From Cololabis saira (Eukaryota > Chordata > Actinopteri > Beloniformes > Belonidae), in NCBI RefSeq assembly GCF_033807715.1, contig NC_084597.1, positions 10,455,343-10,519,342 of the forward strand: a stretch of DNA of 64,000 nucleotides. The letters are read 5' to 3'. Positions 27,001 to 39,000 of this stretch are shown here, piece after piece. Made by a program: the position numbers and the translations under genes. Within the stretch, counting starts at the first letter, position 1. Each line of letters begins with the position of its first letter. The notes under the pieces are model-generated. The model was not told the DNA's origin, made no database searches, and saw only the letters and a list, made by a program, of their open reading frames with translations.

Positions 27001-30000
27001 ATGCCATGTTGGTGCTTACATAATCGGGAAGACAGCCATGGCTGTGCTCTGCTCTCCTCTCTGTGGCCTGGAGAAATGCTGGCGTTCTCTCAGAAACCAC
27101 TGGTAAGATTTGGTCATATTTTCCTGAATTAAATTTGAATTTGAGGTTGCACTGTGTTGTTACTTGTGTGCTTTTTTTTCCTCCTGAATCTTAAGAGTGA
27201 GGAAGCAAGTGATGAATGGCTTTACAGCCAGGGAAAGCATTTCCATCTGACGCTTCATGAAAAGTACCAGAAACTTAAACTTTCAGTGTACGAAGAGTAT
27301 ATCAAACCACATAAACGCTTGAGTACTGAAAGCCTAAAGCTCCAATGATGAGGTAAAATAATACATCCAGTGGATCGGCCTTGTTGTATCAGAACATAAG
27401 AGGTGACGTACAGGACCCGTGAAGGTGTCCCATTATAACTGGCACTAAAATGCAATTTTGACCACATGAACCTTTTCCAGGGTCACTTTTTTTTGCTGTT
27501 CGCAAACGGCCGACAACATACACGGAGATGAAAGCGAAGAATGCAGCAAAAGAATAAAGAAGAAGAAACACCATGGATGCTACTTGCATTTTTGACCTTT
27601 ACGTTGGTGTAATACGCCTGAACCGGCTCATCTTAGGGCTGGGCGATATGGACCAAAAGTCATATCTCAATATTTTCTAGCTGAATGGCGATACTCGATA
27701 TATATTGATATTTTTTCTGTGCCATAATTGGGGTTTCCCCCAAAGCATTATAGCATAGCATCTCTGTTAGCTTAATTTTTTTTCTGAGCAAACCCTTAAA
27801 AAAACAGTCAGTTTTAATACAAAGCCTCGTGCCAAATGTCACACAGGTTCCTTTATTAACAGAGGTCTGCACAATATCAAAATGTATAAAACAAATGAAA
27901 TAAAAATAAACTGCCTGCATATATAGAATAAAAATGCTTCTTGAATAAAATAAAACAAATATCCCTTTCCTGCATAACAATTACATTAAAATACACTGTG
28001 CACTTAATACAATGTAGACAGTAACAGACAGACTTTTCCACTGAGGTTGACAGTTGTGAAAATAACAAAACATTTGTGCAAATCTCAAATAAAACATTCA
28101 AGTCAATTTGTCACAAAATAAGCTATATCAAAATCATTAAAAAAAAAATTAAAACTTTTTTTTCCCTATGTAAATGATATTGTCTTGTACCATATCGCGT
28201 TTGAAAATATATATCGATATATATTAAAATCTCGATATATCGCCAAGCCCTACTTGCTACTATGCCCAGAAAATCATGGGGAACCACTGAAATCAGTCTA
28301 TCCTTGTAGAGAATCTCTGGCTACCCTTAACACAATGAAGACGTAATCTGGATGTAAACTAGTAGATGGCTGCAGCTGAGGAATAGATCGTTTGAATCGG
28401 CTTCGGCATCGACAGTTAAAGACTTCGAAAGACTACACGCGAATCATTTATTTGCAAATTAGATGTATTTGCTGTTTTGTTGATAGCAAAAGTTTAATTT
28501 ACCAGTTAGCTCCACTGGCAGCTAAATGTATGGGACTTAGTGCAAACCCACTGGTGGTGGTTGTCTCCCCGTTGATTACCCTGATGGAGGACGGCGTGAA
28601 AGATGTGAACAAATCTGGACTTTCAGCAAATGAGATTAAAAGTGCCCAAAAGCAGCGTCTGATAACTAAAAAAGTAACTATTCAAGAGGTAATCTGAACC
28701 TGATTATGTCTAATGTTGACTGTAGCCAGCTGTGCTACACGTGGTCCCTGACGTGAAACATTTTGGTTCTTGTGTTTCAGTTATTCATAAATTCTGCACG
28801 CAAAAGTGGCATAAAATTACATTTTTATTACATTCTCTTCCTCCATCAAACTCCTCTACACAACTAACTCTCCTCTTGACTTGTTTCTGTCGCTTTGAGT
28901 ATGCTACTTTGTTTGTTGCTCTGATTGGTCTTAGTGCTAACCAATTGCTTGATAAGGCAGTTGGATAAGCAACTGTTATATGGAGGTTTACAGACCCTAC
29001 GTCTTTCCCTATGGGGCTCTAATCTCTCAGGCCATTTCCTCAAGTACTTCATTTATGTTCATGCAGCAATGGAGGAGAATCCTGACTGGTAAAAGAAAAG
29101 GACTGAATCTGAGCAACAAAATGTTACTCTCTTCATCGTCTCTAATAAACATGCCTGCATACATGTGTTGCTTTTGGGTAACATATCCCATTTAAAACAA
29201 AATGTCACACATGTGAAATGTGTATCAAAGAGCATCTTAGCAATAACACATCTTTGGAGGACTGGAGCAAACCCATGACTCGAAAGACGACCAATCACAA
29301 TAAAGACTAGAAAATTTCAGGAAATTTTGATATGGGCATGCCCTACCGCCCATTCGTCCCCTTTTGCTGCTTTGGTTTGGGGCTGTAGTGTTTGTGTTCA
29401 GGGTGGTTCTATGTCAGTTTGAGGTGTTTACGGTTGTATTGCATTCATTCCTGTGCTTCCAATAGTTAATAATGGGGCGTGCTTTTTGGCGTCTAGCGTC
29501 CCCACGGTAATGCTTTTGACTGAGAAAAGTAATGCCTATCAAGGCACGATGGAGACGCATCTAACGATGTATGACATGCTTGGGTGCACTTTCCGGTTCA
29601 GGCTACGTTAACATATAGGTTTTTTTTACCATGGTAAAAAAAAACATCCGAATGAATGGGGCCATTTGGCATGGATTTTGACATAAAATTTCCTTAAATC
29701 ACAGCTTCATGAAATTTGAATATATTGAAGTCCACAGCGTGCCGAGTCGGGGAACATTTGTACGATGTCTTTACGATAACCTGTTGCCTAGCAACAAGCG
29801 TCCAAAGTGAAATGTAAATAAAAAAAAAAATGAAAGGTAAATATCGCAGAAACTGTAATAATTGGAATAATGAGGTTGTAGGGTCCGTTAGTGCCAATCG
29901 GGTCAAGTGTTTGAAAGTTTGAACGATGTCTCTATGATAAAGTTCGGCCGAGCAATAATCGTCTGAATTTTCGCCTTTTTCTTTGCTTTTTGGCATCTAG

Positions 30001-33000
30001 CGTTGCCACGGTAACACTTTTGACTGAGAAAAGTAATGCCCATCGAGGCACGATGGAGACGCATCTAACGATGTATGCCATGCATGGGTGCACGTTGCGG
30101 TTCGGGCCGTATTAACGGACGAAAAAAGAGTGCGGAATAATAATAAGGAAGAAAAGGGAAACCTTTTCTGTATACTAATATATCGCCTTCATTTTTCAGG
30201 TTTTTCCGACCAAGTTTTATTTTTGGGGGATTTTTTTTTTCCACATCAGAGCGGGGTCATGCTGTAAACCCGCTGGTGCGCAGTGGGACTTTTGCGACTT
30301 TAGCTTGTTAGCAAAATGCTAGCCACATTGCCCTTTGGGCCATTCTGGACGATTGCAATATGTTCATGCCACTACTTGGCATGAACATAATAAGGGCATG
30401 GCTTCATTTCCATTACAGGATGAAAGTGCAACGTTATCCAGAATATAATGTGCTTTCCAACTTGACGTAAGTAGCCAAGTAAGATGTTGCTTAACAGCTG
30501 AACCTGATGTCAAACACAATAGCTTGCACATGTTGTGTCCAACCAAAGATGCGTTATTGTGAAGAGGCTCTCCAACACACGATTCACATAAATTACATTT
30601 TTTAATTCAAATGGCGCAAGTTGCTGAAAAGCTTCAAGTTTGAAGGCAGGAATTAAACCATCACATTAACAGATTTTGCATTCACACGGCTGACACATAC
30701 TTCGTGGTTTGACTGTAGCGGGGAAGCTCCCAAGACTCTTGCCAGATGTGTTGGCGAGGAGTGACGCAGATTTGACATGCTTAGTCTAGCCTTTACCTTA
30801 AACTTCAGAGAAAATTGAAAACACCTGGGGCTGAAATATCATTTCACCTCCTTGAAAGAAAAAAGACTTTAGTTGTTAAGTTCAGGGCAGTGTTGGATCA
30901 AATGGATATTAAGACCTTACTAGTTGGTAATTACCCATTCTTGCTGATGAAGGCACAGCATGAGTTTTGGCAGTTCAGGAATGTGTTTTCTCAGTTGCTT
31001 TGACTCCCAGACTTTTGATCTGTCTTCATAATGATTTTGTTCTGTCTGTGACTCTGACATACTAATACAGAAAGTATTCTTTAATCTGAAGCAAACCTAC
31101 TTATGTAGAATCATATATCTCTTTATGTAACCAAAAACCTCCTTTGATAATTAAAGAATGTAGTTCATCTTACCTGATGGTAGGCCTTTGCCTCTTAACC
31201 TCTCCCGAATCTCTTTACTTCGCTCCGGAAGAGACTCTCGATCTGTCACCAGACCATCCAACTGAAAAAAAAAAAAAAAAAACACAAAAAAAAATTTAAA
31301 AAGATGGAAAGTTGAAGTAAGAGACAAGGAAACAAAGACACAACAAAATATGTAATGGTCACACCTTAAACAAGCAGTAAAAGCTCTCTGATGAGAAGCT
31401 AAAAAAATATATATGCAAACACTTGCAGGGTTGCTGTACTCGGGTTTCACAGCGCTGTGTACCTGAGAGAGGCTGCCCAGCACTAACCGGACCAGTCTTC
31501 TGACGTAGGTAAAGGAAGGGTCACAGCTGGAGTTTCTGATGTGTTTGCTGCAGATGTCCAGCACCGTGCGCAGCGACATGCGACTCAACGCAACCTCGTC
31601 ACACATGTTGAGGAGTAGACTGTTAAGGTGCTCCCCCAGCTTCATTGGCTGCACGGGAAAATCAAACACATAATTGAAATGAAAAAGAAACAAAGAGTCA
31701 CGTTTTATTTGTATACCAATATTTGAATCTTAAAGCATCATGTTGGGGGAGAAAAGAAAAATGTGACCATATAAAGAGCTTTAGATTAAGGCAGCCACAA
31801 CAAAGCCTCTTAATTCTTCCCAGAAAAACAATGATGGATACGTGACAGACCAGAACAGACAGGATCCTGGTACAAAACAGTGATACATCCGTGTAATTAT
31901 AACACTATGTTGTCAGAAGGTTTAGTAAAATTAGATGGCTACAACAGATGCTCCGAATCCACCTTGTTTTTCTTGAAGTTGTGAAGGACACAACAAAAAA
32001 TATTCATAACATTGCTTTCCAAAGCTTTCTTGGAGGTCAGCAAAGGATTATGCATATTTCTAGCAGAAAAGACAGGAGACTAAGTTTCTCATTTGTCACG
32101 CCAGCATTTTCGAGGACGTCTGACTTGCATTAAAGGGAAAAAAAATCGGACTTCTTAGATTTTTATAATTTATATCCACGTATGAATGAGAAATATATTC
32201 CACATGACTGATCCAAACTCTTCTCTTTAAAAAAAAAAAAAAAACACTGATTACACATCCAGTGGTTATACCGGCATTTTTAATAAAAAATAAATCATTT
32301 AGAAGCTTTTTGATCAGGTTACATAAAGAAATCAGACAGTACAGAGGTTGTCCACGTGTCGCCTCGTGACCCACAATCAACTAGCATGGGAACGACAGGT
32401 GACCTTTTCATGGGTCAGGGAAAGGACATTGTTCTGAGCCCGAGTGTGAGAAAATTGTGCCTGTAAAATATCTCAAAAATCTGAACACGTTGCACAGCCC
32501 TGACCGCCTCCACGTTCAAACACATTCCAGAGTGCATTTACATCTTGCACCTATTCTCATCAAGATGAGATGTTTAGATACGGATAATATCTCAAAAGGA
32601 AGTTTCCACTAAAACATAATGCCTGGCTCACACGGGCTTATGAGGCTGAATACGAGCACTAATATGCATTAAAAATGATCTTTTATGCCACATGCTGTTA
32701 ACCCCTACCGCCTACCTACTTCATTTTTGTTGTAATGTATTGTATATTATGTGTCGGACCCCAGGAAGAATAGCTGCAGTTTTGCTGTAGCTAATGGGGA
32801 TCCAAATAAAACTAAACTATAAACTACCTGCTGTTAACCCCTACCACCTACCAGCCACTTATCATGCCGGAGTTAAGTTTTGTCAAAATAGTCAGTTAGG
32901 TATACTTCACATCTGCATATTTTCAGTAAGAAATAAATAGGGGTGTAACGATACACTAATCTCACGATACGGTACGATACACGATATTGAGGTCACGATA

Positions 33001-36000
33001 ACGATACGATACGATATTATAGCAGTATTTTTTTAACAACCTTGCATGAGGAACATATGACTGGAAAAAAATTGTCTTTTATTTGAAAGACACAAAATAC
33101 AAAACAATGCTGTGCATTTGCCGTATTGTTACAGTTTGTAATGCTTTATAACTGTTTAAGTTTTAAAGGGAAAGCCAGGCCAACCATTTTCCACAAACTG
33201 AACTAAAAGTAAATGTCAGGTTTGCATTATGCATCTTCAGTTTCATACAAGTACAAATATTTTGCCACAAACTGAATAGTTTCTCTCATGTATGATTTGA
33301 CTTTTTTCTTTTTTCGGATGCGCGTTACTAGTCAACACAATAGATTAATATTAATAATCCAATATCCGCAAGCGATACACTTTGTCACCTCCACGACACG
33401 TATTGTGACGTTTTTGTATCACAAAATGTTGTGGCACGATATATTGTTACACCCCTAGAAATAAAAACCTACAACATATGATCATTTCACTTAATCCCTT
33501 AATATTACTTGTTCTTTTGTATTGCACCTAATCACCACAACAAATTCCTTGTGTGTGTTAAAAACACTTCTTGGCAATAAACTTTCTGATTCTGATGACT
33601 GTGCGAATAACAACTGATGTCAAACATGAAACCAGACCACAAGGTACTAATGTGAAAAGAGAAACCATTGTTCTTAGTTAAGTAAATGTTGGCATTGGTT
33701 CTGAGGGCTCTCCAAATTGATTTTCAATACTCCATACCAAGTAAAAATACAAGCCGAGGTTAGGTTGCAGGTTTACTGAAAACAGTTCACACCTTCTTAA
33801 ATCATTAACATGAGTTTTTAAAGTATCCCGAGTGGAAAGACTCCCAATATTTAAGCCCTGGCCATTTAGAAAAAAAAAAAAAAAAAAGGTAGTTATAGGG
33901 ATGATTTACCTGGCTTTGGGGGATCTCATAGTCTGCTCCCCAAAATAAGGTCATTCCCAGAGAGTACATGTGCATCTGTACAGAAAAAAGAGGGAAAGAC
34001 ATTACAAAAAAAGTAAAGTTTAAGAGAACAAGCAACAATGAATACTTGCAGGAATTAGGACTGTGAATGCACTGTTTAAGTTAGCAGAAACTAGACATTA
34101 AAATATATTAGAGGTACAATAAAAAGAATTAAGATTTTTTTTCCCCCCTCCTCACTTGGAAAAAGACATTTTCCATTTCCCTCTCCTTATTACTATCCAC
34201 TTAAAGCTTGGGATAGAAATTACTTCCCCTGAATGTTGGGCTTGGTAGAGGAAAGAATAATTCAGGGATTGCCAAAGAATGCAGCAGTGCCTTCAAGGTC
34301 TTTACCGAGCCGGCCTCCTCGAGTGAAAATTTAAAGTCATGCAAACACATTCTGACGACAACAAAAAAAGAAATGGAAAACTTGAAGATTAAAATAAGTC
34401 ATGCAACTCGGTGCATGTTGATAGCATATAAAGAAACAGTTGCACTTGCAGCTGAAAAATATTTACCCGCAGTCTGTTAGAAGGAGGAAACAGATTATAC
34501 CTTGTACAGTGAAATAACACAGCTGGGAATCAAGCCCAGGGCTGGAAAACTGACTCAGCACAAAACTGTGTCGAGGTCTGTGGGGCCGTGCCAGAGACAG
34601 GTTTCCAGTCATGCAAGCTTTTAGTTCATCTACCACAGGGGCCGGGTTGAAACGAGGGGGTGTGGTGATGGTGTGCGCTGCAGAACATAATATGGTGGCT
34701 TATGACTTCAGTTATGGATGTTGCAAATGGTGGCTTATGACTTTGGTTATGGATGCTGCACACGCACAATTGTGGTGCCCTCGTTTTCAAACATATGCAC
34801 AAACCAAATTGCCATGTCATTTCCAAACATTTTCTTGACATGTAGTCGCTGAGAGTTGGCTTGCTATGATGTTAGACTTTCAGATATTTTATTTCTGCTT
34901 TGACAAGCAGCCCCAGCAGAGCTTCAGAAATGCTCTGAGTAAGCTCTCATTTTGTTTTTGTGTCCTATAACCACACATGCGTGAGCATAGGGGAGGTATC
35001 AAACAATAAATTCTTTCACTGTTCCACACTGTGAAAGCCAAAGGCGGAAAAACCAAACATGGATCTAAGCCATGCCACTTTGTAGATGCTTTATGAAGAT
35101 GACAATGCATTCGGCACATTTCTACTGTGCACACAGTGTGGTTTGGGACAGCGTCATGTCGTGAAATGACACCAGTTTCAAGCGTTATAAACAGAAGATT
35201 TGAGATAAGGGCAATAAATCGCACATCTAAGCTTAACAGCTCTGTGTAGTTGTGTAAACATATTGTGAGAGTATAATGGTGTATACCTTCTCTATGTCAG
35301 AAATTGAATTCAAGGAAATCCCTTCCAGCACCTCTGGAGCGGTGAAGGCTCTCAAGTCCTGCTGGGTGACATACTCGTCTGTGAAGGAGATGTTTCCAGA
35401 GGGCATGAGGAGAAGGGACCAGGGCGAAATAATGAAGCCCATGGCTGCAGGGTCTGGGAATGGAAACAGATAAGACAACACGGGGACATGTTAAACGTTA
35501 AACTTTAATAAAACCAAGTTCATAATATTTGGAAAACGATTGATAAACTCACAAAAGAAACTTATGATAAATGACATAGAAATAGAGAGAGTAAATTAAA
35601 TTAAATTTCTTGGAGTCATAATAGACAACAAATTATCCTGGAAGCCACATATACAGTACATTAAAGGCAAAATATCCAAATCAATTGCAATATTATACAA
35701 AGTCAAACACCTTCTTAATCAATCATCACTATACACCTTGTACTGCTCCTTCATACTTCCATATATGAGCTACTGTGTGGAAGTATGGGGGAACACATAT
35801 AAAACAAACACGGATACAATATTCAAACTTCAAAAAAGAGCAATAAGAATTGTAAATAATGCGGCCTTTAGAGAATCAACAAACCCACTCTTCATCAAAC
35901 TGAGAACTCAAATTTAAGCATCTGGTCGACTTCAAAACTTTACAAATCATGCATAAAGCAAATCATCATCAGTTGCCACAAGACATCCAGAAGTTGTTTC

Positions 36001-39000
36001 AAATAAAAGAAAATAAACACAATCTCAGGGGAATATGTCATTTTAAAAAACGACATGTACGAACAAACATCAAAACCCATTGTGTATCAGTGAAGGGAGT
36101 TAATCTGTGGAACAACTGCAAAGATGAAATGAAATCATGCAAATCACTAAGTAAGTTTAAACAAATCTTTAAAAACAATACTCTTAATGGATACAAAACG
36201 GAAATGGACACATGAACTGACAACCAATGACCAAAGTGCCTTGCTCAGCTGAACCACTTTTTCTTTTCTTTTATGCTTTTCTTTTGAAGTTGTGTGAAAT
36301 GATGAAACGGTAAAAACAGAACATTAGAAGGGGTAGGACTAGAAAAGTTTTTTGAAACTTCATCCTACACCCTTTCAAACAGGAAATATTTATTTACATA
36401 TAGATTTGTCTCTTTAATTTGCTTTATTTTGCTTATGGTTTTCTTTGTTGTTCTTTTTTTTTTTTTTTTTCGGTATATACATTTTATGCATTCTGATTAT
36501 TTTTTTTTTGTTTTAACCTGTTTGAATAAATAAATAAATGAAATGAAATAAAAATGTGATCAGAAAAGAAGTGCAAGCGAACAAAACCGTTTCCTACATT
36601 TTGTTTTCTTAAACTTTTAATTACACATGCACGCAGGCCGAGTGTGTGCGGCATGTTTCAAAGCTCAGCACTATCAATCAAAGGCTGCTTGGGCATTTCC
36701 AGCCTGAACGTAGTGACTAAAGACATGTATATAACCACAGCTGACGTTTTTCCTCACTGAAGCTTTGGCATTTACAGATATTCAGGACGACTGGAGTAAA
36801 CAAAAGCCCATCTTATTTTTCTTGCAGGCTAAGAAAGCAACTGTTGAGGCACGGAAGCAGAGAGGAATGGCTACACAGCATAATTCCCTTTTCCTACGAA
36901 GCCACAGCCTGAGCTACGGTTGGAGAGCGTTTTAAAAATATACAAAGGAATGTTTGAGCAGCTCTGCAAAATTCTTTTCTTTGACTGATGCTCAACTCTG
37001 AGAAAAAGGGGTGTGGGGAACAGGGGAAGTTGATTAGAGGCACTAAAGAAAAAAATATTTGCTTTCAAAAGCTGGAATTTACTAAGAAAATATAAGTTTC
37101 CTGTTCTAAAGCTCATGTGACCATTTGAGCAATCTCACTCAAAAGTAGAATGGGTCACTAGGTGTATCCCACTTCAGTTTTTTTTGCTATAAATATGTCA
37201 TTTACACATTTATTTGTTTATGGCTGGAAAACTAATAAACTGAAGTTACAAGACATTCATAAATTGAGCCACATCAAGCAAATCAATAATCAATTTCAAG
37301 TCCTTACTGACTTCAGTGAGCAAAATAAATAGTACAAATTTATTTTTGTATCCTATTACTATGTAGTGAGTCAGTCTGACAAGATGGATCCGGAACTATT
37401 ACAGATTGAGAGACTACTCTGTACTAAACTGTACTAAAACGTGTAATCAGAGGTGGACAGAGTACTCGACCCCAGTACTTGAGTAAGAGTACAAATACTA
37501 CTGGTCAAAATTTACTCAGTTACAAGTAAAAGTAGCTCAGTCAAAATATTACTCGAGTAAGAGTAGAAAAGTACTTGCTTTTAAAGGTACTTAAGTATCC
37601 AAAAGTAAATGCTTTTAAATTTACTTTAAGTAAGAGTAAGAGTAAGAGTAGATTTCTTATTTTCCACATCAGTAAATTACTATATTTTTTCTAAATTAAT
37701 TTAAGGATCTTTTAACTCTTGTTTCTGAGAATTAACTCTTTGAAACCAGCTGCACTGATGTGCTGCTTTTAGAACCACAATGTGATATAAAACCTGCAGA
37801 AACACCAAAAACAAATCAAATGAATGAAATGAGTTTATTAACAATCATGAACTGAAACCAAATGAACCTGCACCATCCAACCAAGTCTGGATCCCCCTCA
37901 AACACCACTGCTTTACAAAAAAAGCAGGCGCATTGTTGCGGCTCTGTCTTCACTTGTTGCGGCTCTGTCTTGACAAACGCAGGCTACTTTGGCGGTATCG
38001 TTTTGAGGAGGCTTGACGTATTTCCGCTTTACGTACATCCCAGTGGAGAGCGTGCACTGTGATAGGTCTCCTCCTTTGACAAAAACAGCTTGTGTCCAAT
38101 AGGATTTTAGGGAAGAAGAAAAAAGAGCAGACCTGAAAGTAACGAGTACTTTTCAGCCTTCCTAGAAATTTACTCGAGTAAAAGTAAAAATATTTGTCTT
38201 GGAAATGTATTCAAGTAAGAGTAATAAGTACCAAAGAAATCTAATACTCAAGTATTGTACAAATCCTCTGGATATGTACTTAAGTACAGTACTCAAGTAA
38301 ATTTACTCCGTTACTGTCCACCACTGCGTGTAATGCATTAAAACAATCTATACTATACATTTGAGCAGACCAAAACAATTATATAATAAAAAAGTACCAT
38401 GGCATGATGGGAAATTTCTTATGACAAATCCGAGAAACCCACGCATTGCTTACTCAAACAAATCATTCTTATACAAACATGCAGCAACTGCAACCGTTTA
38501 CACACAAGGAAAAAAACTGTGGTGGCTGCATCTGACGAAGAGTAGAAGTTTACAGCGTTTGGATCGCGAAACACCCCTCCACTGCACGAGACGGAAACAA
38601 AAACAACGAGCGATCTAAACTTTTGTGCAAAGAGAAAACACTTCCTCTGCTTCGGCTGGCACCGTTATTCCTCACTGTTTTCCTTTTAATTCAACCCATC
38701 TTTACAGAAATAGTAAAAGGCTTACTTGTTGACAAACGTATTCAAAACAGACTGATGAATGTCAGCACTTGAATTTTGTATGATAAAAAGAAAAAAACCT
38801 TGTGGTAAACAGACTTCTTTACATAGCTCTGTGACTATATAATAGCTGGGTCCAACATCTGCTATTCAAATTTTAGCTTCACTCAGCAATCTGAAGCTGT
38901 ACGCATCAAAAGGCCACAATTTACTCGCACTGGAAAAAGAAAAAGTGGGCGTTAAATACAACAGTCCCCAGTATATTTTGATTTAAGAGGTTATCGAGAA

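Noticed and set aside
27389..27589. Minus-strand frame starting [20 protein letters not shown] as a membrane-protein exon
   Set aside because: The hydrophobic stretch comes from T-rich sequence. No splice context or known family supports it.
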